Shown piece after piece: positions 1 to 9,337 of a stretch of 64,000 nt of DNA. Location: the NCBI GenBank assembly GCA_903862935.1, contig CAIOZY010000013.1:62001-126000 (forward strand), read 5' to 3'. How positions within the stretch are numbered: the first letter of the stretch is position 1; the number at the start of each line of letters is the position of its first letter. The notes below the pieces were generated by a model. It saw only the letters and a program-made list of their open reading frames with translations. It was not told where the DNA came from and made no database searches. A program made the position numbers and the translations under genes. This DNA is from an uncultured Opitutaceae bacterium (lineage in GTDB: Bacteria > Verrucomicrobiota > Verrucomicrobiia > Opitutales > Opitutaceae).

Positions 1-298
1 CTCCTACGGCGAGCCCCTCGAGCTTGCTCTCCTTGGTGGTCCTGGCGGTGATGAAGATGACCGGGATCGCTCGCGTGTCCTCCTGGGCCTGCAGGCGCTT
101 GCAGATTTCGATGCCATCCATGTCGGGCATCATGACGTCGAGCAGAATCAAGTCGGGCTTCTCACTGGCGACCTTCTCCAGGCCTTCCCTCCCGCTGAGG
201 GCCGTGGCGACCTGGAGTCCCTCCCGCTCGAGCTTGCGCTTGAGGAGCTGGACATTGATGGGCTGGTCGTCGATGACCAGGATCTTCGGGAGGCGCAT
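1..298 (-). CDS. Response regulator receiver domain protein (3' end outside window)
   Basis: The first 99 residues of a CheY-like receiver domain are visible; the rest lies beyond the left edge. The acidic pair D10-D11 (VIDDQ), the phospho-acceptor D54 (LLDVMMPDMDG) and the FITA strand carrying the switch Thr are present. The conserved Lys and any output domain are off the window, so the output (single-domain, DNA-binding or GGDEF) cannot be told. It starts 22 bases after folD on the same strand and is probably the last visible gene of the pseudouridine synthase-SH3 protein-folD operon. No kinase is adjacent. Confidence 0.85.
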   Translation of the reverse strand, partial: MRLPKILVIDDQPINVQLLKRKLEREGLQVATALSGREGLEKVASEKPDLILLDVMMPDMDGIEICKRLQAQEDTRAIPVIFITARTTKESKLEGLAVG

Positions 299-320
299 GG
301 ATTTTCTCGGGGGCGGGGGT

Positions 321-1196
321 TCAGCCTTCGCGTGCCTGCTTGCGCGCCTTCACGGTGTTTCGCATGAGCATCGCCACCGTCATCGGGCCGACGCCTCCAG
401 GAACCGGGGTGATCTTCGAGGCCAGGGGGGCCACCGAGGCGAAGTGCACGTCGCCCACCAGGCGGAAGCCGCTTTTCTTACTCGGGTCCGGGACCCGGTT
501 GATGCCCACGTCGATCACGACCACCCCGGGGGTCACCATCGAGGCCGTGACGAACTCGGGCCGGCCGATCGCCGCTATCAGGATGTCGGCCTGCCGCGTG
601 TAGCGGGGCAGGTCCGCGGTCGCCGAGTGGCATATGGTCACCGTGGCGTTCGCCCCGGAGCGCTTCTGCAGCGCAAGCAGCGCCGCGGGCCGGCCCACGA
701 GAAGAGACCGGCCGAGCACAACGACATGGCGGCCGGCAAGGGGCACATGGCTGCGCGCCAAAAGCTCCATCACGCCCGCCGGCGTGCACGAAACAAATCC
801 GCTCGGGTCGTCCTGGGCGATCTTGCCGAGGTTCATGGGGTGCAGGCCGTCCACATCCTTGGACGGTGCGATCCGCCGGAAGATGGCCCCCTCGTCGAGG
901 GGTTTCGGCAAAGGCGACTGGACCAGGATGCCGTCGACCGCGGGATCGAGGTTGAGCTGGTCGACGAGCCCCTCGAGCTGGGCCTGGGTTGTCCCCACCG
1001 GAGGCAAGATGACCCGGCCGTCGATCCCGATCAGGGCCGCGGTCTGCTCCTTTTTGCGCACATACGAGACCGAGGCCGGATCCTCGCCCACGCGCACGAG
1101 GGCCAGGCAGGGCCTCCTTCCGGACAGCGCTGCGACCTCGGCCTTCAGTTCCGCGATGATCTCCGCTGCAATGCCGTTGCCGTCGATGAGCTCCAT
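321..1196 (-). CDS. folD: Bifunctional methylenetetrahydrofolate dehydrogenase/cyclohydrolase FolD
   Basis: A 291-residue protein of normal FolD length. It interconverts 5,10-methylene-, methenyl- and 10-formyl-tetrahydrofolate with NADP in the cytoplasm. The catalytic Tyr-x3-Lys pair is Y45/K49 (SYVRKKE). Other family signatures are [31 protein letters not shown], the nucleotide-binding GRSLLVGRP loop and the C-terminal [11 protein letters not shown]. The ATG start lies 15 bases after the stop of the SH3-domain protein, so the two are probably cotranscribed. Confidence 0.97.
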   Translation of the reverse strand: MELIDGNGIAAEIIAELKAEVAALSGRRPCLALVRVGEDPASVSYVRKKEQTAALIGIDGRVILPPVGTTQAQLEGLVDQLNLDPAVDGILVQSPLPKPLDEGAIFRRIAPSKDVDGLHPMNLGKIAQDDPSGFVSCTPAGVMELLARSHVPLAGRHVVVLGRSLLVGRPAALLALQKRSGANATVTICHSATADLPRYTRQADILIAAIGRPEFVTASMVTPGVVVIDVGINRVPDPSKKSGFRLVGDVHFASVAPLASKITPVPGGVGPMTVAMLMRNTVKARKQAREG

Positions 1197-1211
1197 GGCG
1201 GCCTTGGAGAT

Positions 1212-2036
1212 CTAGCGCAGCTGCAGGTTCTCGACGTTGATCACGATGTCGCGCGTGCCGGGGACCGGATTTACGGCGCCAAAGACCTCGACCGTGTGGC
1301 CGGCGTAGCTGTCGGCCTGCTCCGTGAGGAGGAGCTTGGACAGGTCGAGATAGGCGATCCGGGTGCCGGCGGCGTCCTCGATCTGCCAATCGTAGGGGCG
1401 GCGGGGGGAGAGGAGATGGCGGGTCGAGACGAATTTGCCCTCGAGGTAGCGGAAAGCCGATCCCGGGGCGTCCGCAGCCGGGCCTGCCGCGGGCTTGCCT
1501 GCGTCGGTGACGGGGGCGGAGGAGGAGGCCGCAGCGGCCGCCTCGGGGACCGCCTGGGCCACCGTCTGGGGTGTCTCAGCGGTTTGGCCGGCGGGGGTGA
1601 TTGGGCCGAGGTGGATGAAGCCGACCACGGTGCGGTCGAGACGGACCTGGGTCCATTTTCCGCGCAGCCCCGTTATCGAGATCTTGTCGCCCTTGGCTGC
1701 GGTGGCCAGGACACCCGAGTCGGCGCTCGGCGCCAGATAGATTCCGCTTCCCGGCTTCACGTCCAGGCTCTTGGACAGGTCCGCGTTCTGGACGTAGCCC
1801 TCAAAGGGGCCGGGGACATTCACGGCAAGCCAGCCGGTCGGCGCGACGACCTCCGCGGCCGAGGGCTCTGCACCGGCCTTGATGACGCCGATAGCCGGGG
1901 CTGAAAGCTCGGGCCGGGTCTGGATCGCGGTGGTTTCGGTTAGGGGGGCGGCTTGCCCGGAAACCGCCGCCAGGCACACGACAGCGATAAAGCGGGCGGC
2001 GGGCGCAAGCCCGGCTAGTGTTCGGGAGGCATTCAT
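1212..2036 (-). CDS. Secreted SH3-domain protein, probably envelope-associated
   Basis: 274 residues. Residues 1-29 form a signal peptide (basic start, hydrophobic AVVCLAAVSG core, AQA-like cleavage site). Two bacterial SH3-like segments follow at about 35-90 (GWLAVNVPGPFEGYV) and 95-145 (GKWTQVRLDRTVVGFIHLG). After an Ala/Pro-rich linker comes a C-terminal beta-rich segment (about 190-274) resembling an OB fold. Such proteins usually bind peptidoglycan or sit in the periplasm, but the exact role is unknown. Its ATG overlaps the TGA of the upstream pseudouridine synthase gene (ATGA), which implies translational coupling. Confidence 0.75.
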   Translation of the reverse strand: MNASRTLAGLAPAARFIAVVCLAAVSGQAAPLTETTAIQTRPELSAPAIGVIKAGAEPSAAEVVAPTGWLAVNVPGPFEGYVQNADLSKSLDVKPGSGIYLAPSADSGVLATAAKGDKISITGLRGKWTQVRLDRTVVGFIHLGPITPAGQTAETPQTVAQAVPEAAAAASSSAPVTDAGKPAAGPAADAPGSAFRYLEGKFVSTRHLLSPRRPYDWQIEDAAGTRIAYLDLSKLLLTEQADSYAGHTVEVFGAVNPVPGTRDIVINVENLQLR

Positions 2037-2821
2037 GGGCGATCGGGGGATTTGGCGGTGGCGAAGAAGGGTGCGTGTGGAACGCTCGGGGAGCGGAAAA
2101 ACGACTCAATCTCCTTATTAGAAAGTTGTTTGCCGCCGCGCAACGGGATTCCCTGCAGCCGGAGAGAGCCAATCTGGTAGCGCCGGAGGCGGCGGACCTC
2201 GTAACCGAGAACGGCGAAGAGCTGGCGGATCTCTCGCTTGCGCCCATGCTGCATATGGACGTCGAGCTCGCGGCTTGCGGCGTCGGGGCCGGCGTTAACC
2301 AAGGCCGCCCGCTCGACCTTGAGCCGGTCGCCCTCGACCACGACCCCCTTGATGAGGGTTCCCAGGCGAGCCGCGGGAAATTGATCCTTAAGACTTATAT
2401 GGTAACGTTTTATAACCCCGGCTGCCGGGCGCATCAGGCGGTTGGCGAGATCTCCGTCCGTCGTAAGGATGACAAGCCCCTCGCTGTCTTTGTCCAGGCG
2501 TCCGGCGCAGAAGAAACGAAGCTTCGCAAGCTCCCGGGGCAGCAGGGCGAAGACCGTTTCCGGGTTGTATGGATCGTCGTTGGAGCAGATGAGCCCGCGG
2601 GGCTTGTTCACGGCAACGGTGATGCGCGGCTGGGACACTGAGCGGATCGGCTTGCCGCTGACCACAACCTTGTCGACCCCGGGCGTGACCGGCTGGCCGG
2701 GCTTGGCGCAAACACCGTTCACCCAGACCTCGCTCGCGGCGACCAGGGCCTCAGCGGCCCGGCGCGAGCATACGCCCGCGTCGGCGAGGAACTTTTGCAC
2801 GCGGACAGTTTGGGCTTCCAT
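2033..2821 (-). CDS. RsuA/RluB-family pseudouridine synthase
   Basis: 262 residues from the ATG at 2821. A longer reading starts at a TTG (2857) and adds 12 residues without family character. The N-terminal S4 RNA-binding domain (about residues 6-60, VQKFLADAGVCSRRAAE) precedes the catalytic domain, with the active-site Asp at D110 in GRLDKDSEGL. KPRGLICS and the C-terminal HGRKREIRQLF are typical of the RsuA/RluB/E/F group. It modifies a uridine in rRNA. RluB (23S) is the likeliest member, but the subgroup cannot be fixed by eye. It heads the leftmost minus-strand operon. Confidence 0.92.
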   Translation of the reverse strand: MEAQTVRVQKFLADAGVCSRRAAEALVAASEVWVNGVCAKPGQPVTPGVDKVVVSGKPIRSVSQPRITVAVNKPRGLICSNDDPYNPETVFALLPRELAKLRFFCAGRLDKDSEGLVILTTDGDLANRLMRPAAGVIKRYHISLKDQFPAARLGTLIKGVVVEGDRLKVERAALVNAGPDAASRELDVHMQHGRKREIRQLFAVLGYEVRRLRRYQIGSLRLQGIPLRGGKQLSNKEIESFFRSPSVPHAPFFATAKSPDRP

Positions 2822-2947
2822 GGCTCGAAGAGCACAGCGTGGCGGTTCCGTTGTCAAAGAGCAAGGAGCGCCGCGCCGCCGGGCGGAGCAAAGGGGTGAA
2901 GAATTCGCTTTTCCTTGGCCCCGGTGCCCTTAGGGTCGGCCTCCTCC

Positions 2948-3697
2948 ATGCTTACCTTCAATTCCCGCACGGCAGTCGTCACCGGGGCCGGCCGCGGCAT
3001 CGGCCGGGCCATAGCCGAGACCCTAGCCCGGAACGGCGTCACGGTCGTCTGCGTATCCAAGAGCCCAGAGTCCTGCGGGGCGGCGGCCGCGGCGATAACC
3101 GCGGCGGGTGGAAAGGCCAAGGCCCTGGCGGTCGATGTGGCCGACGGACAGGCCATTGCCCAGGCCTGCACCGCCCTTTTGGCCGAGTTTCCGGTGATCG
3201 ACATTCTGGTCAACAACGCCGGCATCACCCGGGACGGGCTCCTGTTTCGCATGAGCGAGGCGGACTGGAGTGACGTGCTGGCGACGAACCTCACCAGCTG
3301 CTTCCATTGGACCAAACTCCTGGCCCGGCCGATGACCCGGGCCCGCTGGGGCCGCATCGTGAACATTGCCTCGGTAAGCGGGATTCTCGGGAATGCGGGG
3401 CAGGCGAACTATTCCGCCGCAAAGGCGGGCATGATTGGGCTGACCAAGACCTTGGCCCGTGAATTTGCCTCCCGGTCGGTGACCGTGAACGCCGTCGCTC
3501 CAGGGTTCATTCGGACCGACATGACCGCCGAGTTCGTGGGCAATCCCGAGGTGTCTGCAAAAATCCTTGAAGCGGTGCCGCTTAAGCGCTTCGGGGAGGC
3601 AAACGACATCGCCAACATGGCCGCCTACCTCTGTTCTGAGGAGGCCGGCTACGTCACCGGCCAAGTTTTTACCGTTGACGGCGGCATGGCGATGTGA
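2948..3697 (+). CDS. fabG: 3-oxoacyl-[acyl-carrier-protein] reductase FabG
   Basis: 249 residues from ATG 2948; the longer frame would need a TTG at 2915 and adds unconserved residues. A short-chain dehydrogenase that reduces 3-oxoacyl-ACP with NADPH in fatty-acid elongation. The cofactor loop TGAGRGIG (13-20), NNAG (89-92), N114 and the catalytic S142, Y155 and K159 are all present, as is the C-terminal VDGGMAM. First gene of fabG-acpP-fabF. It diverges from the pseudouridine synthase gene across about 126 bases that must hold both promoters. Confidence 0.97.
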   Translation: MLTFNSRTAVVTGAGRGIGRAIAETLARNGVTVVCVSKSPESCGAAAAAITAAGGKAKALAVDVADGQAIAQACTALLAEFPVIDILVNNAGITRDGLLFRMSEADWSDVLATNLTSCFHWTKLLARPMTRARWGRIVNIASVSGILGNAGQANYSAAKAGMIGLTKTLAREFASRSVTVNAVAPGFIRTDMTAEFVGNPEVSAKILEAVPLKRFGEANDIANMAAYLCSEEAGYVTGQVFTVDGGMAM

Positions 3698-3726
3698 AGC
3701 CTCCGTTTACACCCCTCTTCTCAAAA

Positions 3727-3990
3727 ATGGCTGACCAAAAAACAATCGAGCAACGCGTTAAAGAGATTATCGTCAATCAACTTAACGTGAATGAAGAGCA
3801 GATTACTCCGACGGCGTCGTTCCTCGACGATCTGGGGGCGGATTCGCTTGATACGGTCGAGTTGATCATGGCCTTTGAGGAGGAGTTCAAGGATGAGATC
3901 AAGGGTGAGATTCCCGAGTCCGACGCCGAAAAGCTGCAGACGGTCGGACAGGTGATCGATTACATCAAAGCCAAGGCGGGCCCGTCCTGA
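3727..3990 (+). CDS. acpP: Acyl carrier protein
   Basis: 87 residues, small and strongly acidic. The 4'-phosphopantetheine attachment serine is S40 in the GADSLD motif. Helix II ([14 protein letters not shown]) is the usual recognition helix for fatty-acid synthase enzymes. The ATG at 3727 gives the usual ACP start ([15 protein letters not shown]). An in-frame GTG at 3694 overlapping the fabG stop would add 11 unrelated residues. It lies 29 bases after fabG and 39 bases before fabF. Confidence 0.97.
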   Translation: MADQKTIEQRVKEIIVNQLNVNEEQITPTASFLDDLGADSLDTVELIMAFEEEFKDEIKGEIPESDAEKLQTVGQVIDYIKAKAGPS

Positions 3991-4029
3991 GGGGCGGACC
4001 AACCCGCGAGACAATAAGTTCTGCCCATT

Positions 4030-5280
4030 TTGGAAACGGCTAGAGCCCACCGTCGGGTTGTCATTACTGGATTGGGCGCGGTCACGGCCATCGGCCATGA
4101 CGTACCCTCGTTCTGGGCGAGCCTGCTTGCAGGCCGCAGCGGCATCCACCGCGTGACCGAATTCGACGTCACGGACTACCCCTGCAAGATCGGCGGCGAG
4201 GTCCGCGACTGGGACCCGGCCAAGCACATGGACCCAAAGGAGGCCCGCCGCAACGACCGCTACACGCACTTTGGATTCGTCGCGGCAGGGCAGGCGGTCA
4301 AGGACGCGGGGCTCGAACTCAAGCGCGAGAACGGGGATCGGGTCGGGGTCATCATCGGCTCGGGCATCGGGGGCATGCACACCTATGAGACCCAGCTGAG
4401 GAACCTCTTCGAGCGCGGGCCCCGCAAGGTCTCGCCCTTCACGATTCCGGCCCTGATCGGCAACATGTGCTCGGGCTTGGTGGCGATCGCCCACGGGGCG
4501 CGGGGTCCCAACTTCGGGGTCGTCTCCGCATGCGCCTCCGGGACCCATGCCCTCGGTGAGGCCTCCCACGCGATCCGCCGGGGCGAGGCCGACATCATGA
4601 TCGCCGGGGGGGCTGAGGCCGCGATCACGCCGTTCTCGTACGCAAGCTTCTGCTCGATGAAGGCCATGAGCACCCGCAACGACGAGCCGGAGAAGGCCTG
4701 CCGGCCCTTCGACCTGAACCGGGACGGCTTTGTCATGGGGGAGGGCGCCGGAGTCCTGGTCTTGGAGTCCCTGGAGCACGCCCGCGCGCGCGGGGCGCGC
4801 ATCTACTGCGAACTGGCCAGCTACGCAGCCACGAGCGACGCCTTTCACATCACGCAGCCCGATCCCGAGGGCAAGGGGCTGTCGCTGGCGATGCACCGGG
4901 CGCTGACCTATGCGGGGATCGAGCCCGGCGCGATCGACTACATCAACGCGCACGGCACATCGACCCCCTACAACGACCGCTTCGAGACCCTGGCGATCAA
5001 GCGCGTTTTCGGAGCGCACGCCCGCCACCTTGCTGTGAGTTCGACCAAGTCGATGACGGGCCACCTCCTGGGGGCCGCCGGGGGGATTGAGTCGGTGATC
5101 TGCGCCAAGGTGATCGAGTCCGGCTGGATCCCGCCTACGATCAACCTGGATACGCCCGACCCGGAGTGCGACCTGGACTATGTCCCGAACAAGGCCCGCC
5201 ACCGGCACGTCCGGTGCGTGCTCAGCAACAATCTCGGGTTCGGCGGGCAAAACGCGACTGCCGTGTTCCGCGCACTCTGA
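4030..5280 (+). CDS. fabF: 3-oxoacyl-[acyl-carrier-protein] synthase II FabF
   Basis: 416 residues. A condensing enzyme that extends acyl-ACP with malonyl-ACP. The Cys-His-His triad is C168 (SACASG), H308 (NAHGTSTP) and H345 (MTGHLLGAAGG), each five residues later than in the E. coli enzyme. An in-frame TAA at 4015 limits the start. The first standard start codon after it is TTG 4030, giving a short lead before VVITGLG. No clear Shine-Dalgarno sequence is seen. It is last in fabG-acpP-fabF and converges on the histidine kinase gene with 26 bases between stops. Confidence 0.96.
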   Translation: METARAHRRVVITGLGAVTAIGHDVPSFWASLLAGRSGIHRVTEFDVTDYPCKIGGEVRDWDPAKHMDPKEARRNDRYTHFGFVAAGQAVKDAGLELKRENGDRVGVIIGSGIGGMHTYETQLRNLFERGPRKVSPFTIPALIGNMCSGLVAIAHGARGPNFGVVSACASGTHALGEASHAIRRGEADIMIAGGAEAAITPFSYASFCSMKAMSTRNDEPEKACRPFDLNRDGFVMGEGAGVLVLESLEHARARGARIYCELASYAATSDAFHITQPDPEGKGLSLAMHRALTYAGIEPGAIDYINAHGTSTPYNDRFETLAIKRVFGAHARHLAVSSTKSMTGHLLGAAGGIESVICAKVIESGWIPPTINLDTPDPECDLDYVPNKARHRHVRCVLSNNLGFGGQNATAVFRAL

Positions 5281-5306
5281 GCGCGCGCGGCTCGGCCGCC
5301 TGCCTC

Positions 5307-7133
5307 TCAGCCCCGCTTGGCGGGCAGCCAGCGCGCCAGGCAGTCCCTGAGCTGCTCGATGCGGACCGGCTTTGTCAGGAAGTCGTCCATCCCCGCCGCC
5401 TCGCAGACAATGCGTTCGTCGCCCATCGCGTTTGCCGTGAGGGCTATGATGGGCAGCGGACGGCCGCCGAGGCGCTCGCGCATGCGGCGGGTCGTCTCGT
5501 AACCGTCCATCCCCGGAAGCTGGCAGTCCATGAGGACAGCGCTCAGCGGCGTCCCAGCCAGGACCTCGAGCGCCGCGTTGCCGGTGCCGACAACCTCGGG
5601 CTCGAGGCCGAGCCGAGTGAGCATCATCCGAATGACGCCCTGGCTGACGCGGTCATCCTCGACGACGAGGATCCGCCCGCTCAAGGGACGCAGCAGGGCG
5701 TCCGGCTCGGCCTGGGACCCGCTCCCCCGGGTCGCAGGGACCTCGGGATTCGCCAAGGGATAGCCGAGGGTGAAGATGAACACCGACCCCTCGCCGGGAA
5801 TGCTGCGGACATCGATTTTTCCCCCCATGCGTTGCACGAGCCGCTGCGAAATCGCCAGCCCGAGACCCGTGCCGCCAAACCGCCGGCTCATCGAGCTGTC
5901 GCCCTGCCTGAACGCTTGGAATAGGTTCTCCTGCGTCTGAGGATCCATCCCGATCCCGGTGTCGCGAACCTGGAAATCCAGCTCGGCGCGCTCCGTTCCC
6001 CGGATGTGGTGGGTGACGATCAGTTCGACTCGACCTTGGGAGGTGAACTTTATGGCGTTCCCCGTGAGATTCAGCAGCACCTGCTTCAGCCGCACGGCGT
6101 CGCCGACCACGAGGTCGGGCAGATCGGCCGGGACCTCGGTCGCAAATGCGATTCCCTTCTCGGCGGCGCGGGGCGCCATGAGGGTGGCCACCTCGCGGAC
6201 AGCCTCCGCCGGGGAAAACGGCAGGTCCTCAAAATCCAACCGCCCACTCTCCACCTTGGACAGATCCAGAATGTCGTTGAGCAGGCGCAGGAGCGAGTCG
6301 GCTGCGCCGGATGCGACTGCCACCTGGCCCCGCTGCTCCTCGTCGAGCCTCGAGTCGTGGAGCAGCTGCAGCATCCCGATGATCCCATTCATGGGGGTGC
6401 GGATCTCGTGGCTCATCGTCGCCAGGAACTCGCTCTTCGCCGCGTTGGCGGCCTCGGCCTGGGTCTTGGCCGTCCGAAGGACCTTCACGAGATCCTCGTT
6501 CTCGCAGATCAGCCGGTGGAGCTTGCGCAGGTCCTCGTGGTGGAGCCGGGCTGTGTTGAGAAGGAAAAGCGCGTAGGTGACGGTGATCAGGCCCAGCATC
6601 AGGCCGTCGGGCCAGGGCATCAGCCAGAAGCGGACCACCAAGGGGCCCATGGTGCACAGCACGTAGATCCAATATCCCGGCTGGACGGAGGCGAGGGACC
6701 GCGCGGCTCCCGCGTTCATCCCGGCAATGATCAGCAGAGGCAGGGCGGCCGGCAGCAGGGCGATGGGATTGAAGAAAGCCAATCCTCCCGCTCCCCATGC
6801 GATCCCGGCCACGATGGTTCCGGCAATGAAAGCCAGGCGCCATGCGGGGAGCCTTTCGATTGACGGCTGGCGCCGCGCGAAGGCCAGGTTGAGCAAAAGC
6901 CGGCAAAGGGAGACCAGCAGGATTGAGGCGAGCCACAGCAGGGCCACCCGGCCGGAAACAAACGGCTCCATCGCGACCGTCAGGAGCAGGGCCAGGGCGA
7001 CGTTTGAGAACAGGCCGAACGGGGCGGCCCGATAAAGCAAGCGAGTCAGTTCCGCCTCGACACGTGTATCGAGGGCCGCTCCGGCGTTCGAGTGAGCGGT
7101 CTTTGGGTCGGTCGCCACGGGATAGTTTAGCAC
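5307..7133 (-). CDS. Membrane-bound hybrid histidine kinase with C-terminal receiver domain
   Basis: About 608 residues. Six hydrophobic segments fall between residues 40 and 195, with almost no extracytoplasmic loop. Then come a short coiled coil, a HisKA domain with phospho-His H242 ([10 protein letters not shown]), a HATPase domain (N359 in the N box, [17 protein letters not shown]) and a receiver domain (E492-D494, D536 in [12 protein letters not shown]588). No HPt domain is fused, and no partner regulator is adjacent. The start is uncertain: GTG 7133 or GTG 7118. A reading from 7271 would run back through the rpmB terminator and into rpmB, and is rejected. The signal sensed is unknown; it may lie in or at the membrane. 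Confidence 0.9.
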   Translation of the reverse strand: MLNYPVATDPKTAHSNAGAALDTRVEAELTRLLYRAAPFGLFSNVALALLLTVAMEPFVSGRVALLWLASILLVSLCRLLLNLAFARRQPSIERLPAWRLAFIAGTIVAGIAWGAGGLAFFNPIALLPAALPLLIIAGMNAGAARSLASVQPGYWIYVLCTMGPLVVRFWLMPWPDGLMLGLITVTYALFLLNTARLHHEDLRKLHRLICENEDLVKVLRTAKTQAEAANAAKSEFLATMSHEIRTPMNGIIGMLQLLHDSRLDEEQRGQVAVASGAADSLLRLLNDILDLSKVESGRLDFEDLPFSPAEAVREVATLMAPRAAEKGIAFATEVPADLPDLVVGDAVRLKQVLLNLTGNAIKFTSQGRVELIVTHHIRGTERAELDFQVRDTGIGMDPQTQENLFQAFRQGDSSMSRRFGGTGLGLAISQRLVQRMGGKIDVRSIPGEGSVFIFTLGYPLANPEVPATRGSGSQAEPDALLRPLSGRILVVEDDRVSQGVIRMMLTRLGLEPEVVGTGNAALEVLAGTPLSAVLMDCQLPGMDGYETTRRMRERLGGRPLPIIALTANAMGDERIVCEAAGMDDFLTKPVRIEQLRDCLARWLPAKRG

Positions 7134-7164
7134 CCTAGGGAGTATTACGGGGGGCCGGAAAGAC

Positions 7165-7193
7165 AAAAAGCCGCGGCATAGAGCCGCGGCTTT
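7165..7193 (-). terminator. Rho-independent terminator downstream of rpmB
   Basis: Two copies of the self-complementary octamer GCCGCGGC, extended by AAA/TTT, form an 11-bp stem around a 5-base loop. On the minus strand it is followed directly by a T run. It lies 26 bases after the rpmB stop and separates rpmB from the histidine kinase gene, which argues that the kinase has its own start and promoter downstream. Confidence 0.8.
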
Positions 7194-7218
7194 GAAGCAA
7201 ACGAGGGCAGTAAGCCGG

Positions 7219-7449
7219 TTAGGCTTTCTGCAACATATTGGCTTTAAGGGCCTTGACCGATACCCAGACACGCTTTGTGCCGCCGTTGGGCAGCTTGACG
7301 CGAACGCGCTGGAGATTGGGCCGGAATTTGCGGCGGGTGATGCTCGTCACGTGGGTGCCGATGCCTCCGCTCTTCTTGCTCTGGCCCTTGCGGTTGATGA
7401 TGTTGCCCTTTACGGGGCGCCTTCCGGTGTATGCACAGACTCTGGCCAT
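7219..7449 (-). CDS. rpmB: 50S ribosomal protein L28 (bL28)
   Basis: 76 residues from ATG 7449, with the typical [12 protein letters not shown] start. Central KGNIINRK and [19 protein letters not shown] and the C-terminal [12 protein letters not shown] match bL28. The longer open frame back to 7602 would overlap hpt and adds unrelated sequence. It lies 76 bases after hpt and is followed by a strong terminator. Confidence 0.97.
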   Translation of the reverse strand: MARVCAYTGRRPVKGNIINRKGQSKKSGGIGTHVTSITRRKFRPNLQRVRVKLPNGGTKRVWVSVKALKANMLQKA

Positions 7450-7525
7450 GGTGGGTCGATTTCTATTGGTTAAAGGGTCTACGGTAGGGGTTGCTGGGCG
7501 CTGAGCGCAAGGAAAATGGCGGGCC

Positions 7526-8104
7526 TCAGGCCCATTCTGGTGGATTTTGTAGCTCGGCCTTGAGAACGCCGATGCACGGGAGGTTCCGATACCGCTCGGC
7601 AAAGTCCAGGCCGTAGCCGACCACGAACTTGTCCGGGATCTTGAATCCCACGAAATCGGCCTCGTAGGGGACCTCGCGCCGGCCCTGCTTGTCGAGCAGC
7701 ACGCACACGCGCAGGCTCGCCGGGTTGAGCTTGCGGATCAGCCCGTCGACCAGGGCGAGGGTCTTGCCCGTGTCCAGGATGTCGTCGATTAGCAGCACAT
7801 GGCGCTTGGCCACGTCGAGGGTCAGGCTGTGGACGATCTGGGGGGTTCCTGAAGACTGGGTCTTCTCTCCGTAGCTGGAGATCCGGATGCAGTCCAGGCG
7901 CACCGGGTTCTCGATCTCGCGCATGAGGTCGGCGGTGAACAAGACCGCCCCATTGATGATCGAGACAATCGTGAACTCCCCATCGCCGTAGACCGCCTTG
8001 ATCTCCCTGCTCAGGCTCTTCACCCGAGTCTTGATTTCGCCCTCCGTGAACATCACGGACTCAAGATCGGGATGAAAGTTCGCACTGCTCTTCTTTAGAG
8101 TCAT
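7526..8104 (-). CDS. hpt: Hypoxanthine phosphoribosyltransferase
   Basis: 192 residues. A purine-salvage enzyme that converts hypoxanthine (and usually guanine) with PRPP to the nucleotide. The PRPP-binding loop is LLIDDILDTGKT (104-115). Other family marks are SIINGAVLFTADLMREI, SSYGEKTQSSG and FKIPDKFVVGYGLDFAERYRN. ATG 8104 is chosen; 14 upstream in-frame residues do not resemble the family. It diverges from the ABC ATPase gene at 8240 across 135 bases. Confidence 0.93.
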   Translation of the reverse strand: MTLKKSSANFHPDLESVMFTEGEIKTRVKSLSREIKAVYGDGEFTIVSIINGAVLFTADLMREIENPVRLDCIRISSYGEKTQSSGTPQIVHSLTLDVAKRHVLLIDDILDTGKTLALVDGLIRKLNPASLRVCVLLDKQGRREVPYEADFVGFKIPDKFVVGYGLDFAERYRNLPCIGVLKAELQNPPEWA

Positions 8105-8239
8105 GGTCGGTAAGTGCAGCCAGACAAAGGGAGGGTAGGGACGCAACTCTTAAGCCGCCGCTGGAGTGGCGGGCGCTTATTCCTTTGACTCGATTCGCCC
8201 TGAAATCTTGGCTGAGTTTTCCAACTCCCGCCGGTCCCC

Positions 8240-9310
8240 ATGATATCGATCCGCATTCAAAAACTCACCAAGCGGTTCGGGGCGTCGACGGCGATCAGCG
8301 CGCTCGACCTGGAAATCAACCCCGGAGAGCTATTCTTCCTTCTCGGGGCGAGCGGGTGCGGCAAGACCACCCTCCTGCGATGCCTGGCCGGCTTCTACCA
8401 TCCCGAGGAGGGATCGATCTACTTCGGCAGCCAGGACGTGACGCAGCTTGCCCCGCACCTTAGGAACACGGGGATGATGTTCCAAAGCTACGCCCTGTGG
8501 CCCCACATGACCGTGGCCGAAAATGTGGCTTTCGGACTGCAGGAGAGGCGGGTCCCCAAACCCGAGATCCGAAGGCGGGTGGCCGAGACCCTTGAGTCGG
8601 TCCACATGGGCCCCTACGCGGATCGGCGCCCCGCGCAGCTCTCCGGCGGCCAGCAGCAGCGCGTGGCTCTGGCCCGGGCCCTGGTCATCCGGCCGAGCTG
8701 CCTGCTCTTGGACGAACCTCTGTCTAACCTGGACGCGAAGCTGCGCCTGGAGATGCGCGGCGAGATCAGGCGCGTGTGCAAGGACTTCAACCTGACAACC
8801 GTCTACGTGACCCACGACCAAAAGGAGGCCCTGTCGATCTCCGACCGGATGGCGATCCTCGAGGCCGGGCGCATCCTGCAGGTCGGCACCCCGAGGGAGA
8901 TCTACCGCAGGCCGTGCAGCCGGTCGGTCGCGCACTTCATCGGTGAGACAAACTTCATCGACGGGCGCCTGCTGGGCTCGGAAAACGGCCGCGCGGTCGC
9001 CGAGACCTCCGCCGGAAAATTCGAGGGCATCCTGGGCGACCCGGGGGCGCGCCCCGCGCCCGGCACGCCGGTGACGGTGGCGATCCATCCGGAGTGCTGG
9101 ACCCTTAGCCGGGAGGCCCCCGCGGGCAACTGCGTGCGGGGGAGGATCGGCGACTCGATCTACCTGGGGGAACTCGCGCAGTACGAGTTTGTGGCCGGGC
9201 AGGCCCGCTTCAAGGTGTTCGAGCTCAATCCCAGGTTCCTCGGCCCGAGCGCCGGGGGCGAACTGTACGCGGGGGTGGATCCCGAGGACGTGGTGATCCT
9301 GACCGGGTGA
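8240..9310 (+). CDS. ABC transporter ATP-binding protein, ferric/putrescine-type importer
   Basis: 356 residues. Walker A GASGCGKT (36-43), Q-loop MFQSYALWPHMTV, signature LSGGQQQR (133-140), Walker B LLLDEP (154-159) and switch H191 are intact, so it should be active. The C-terminal third is a TOBE-like beta domain, as in FbpC, PotA and CysA. It lies 27 bases before a binding-protein gene. No permease follows; the best partner is the FbpB-type permease at 17995-19689 on the other strand. FbpC (iron) is the nearest type, but the substrate is not established. Confidence 0.92.
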   Translation: MISIRIQKLTKRFGASTAISALDLEINPGELFFLLGASGCGKTTLLRCLAGFYHPEEGSIYFGSQDVTQLAPHLRNTGMMFQSYALWPHMTVAENVAFGLQERRVPKPEIRRRVAETLESVHMGPYADRRPAQLSGGQQQRVALARALVIRPSCLLLDEPLSNLDAKLRLEMRGEIRRVCKDFNLTTVYVTHDQKEALSISDRMAILEAGRILQVGTPREIYRRPCSRSVAHFIGETNFIDGRLLGSENGRAVAETSAGKFEGILGDPGARPAPGTPVTVAIHPECWTLSREAPAGNCVRGRIGDSIYLGELAQYEFVAGQARFKVFELNPRFLGPSAGGELYAGVDPEDVVILTG

Positions 9311-9337
9311 CCGGCCGGGGAACGCCCGCTTCCGAGC

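Noticed and set aside
24-1904. Long plus-strand open frame antisense to folD and the SH3 protein
   Set aside because: It is low in family features, rich in Arg/Gly/His as expected from GC-rich codon shadows, and fully antisense to folD.
3721-5250. 509-residue minus-strand frame over acpP and fabF
   Set aside because: It mirrors fabF and acpP codons; no family motif, and both sense genes are certain.
7134-7271. N-terminal extension of the histidine kinase
   Set aside because: It would translate through the rpmB terminator and overlap the rpmB coding sequence.
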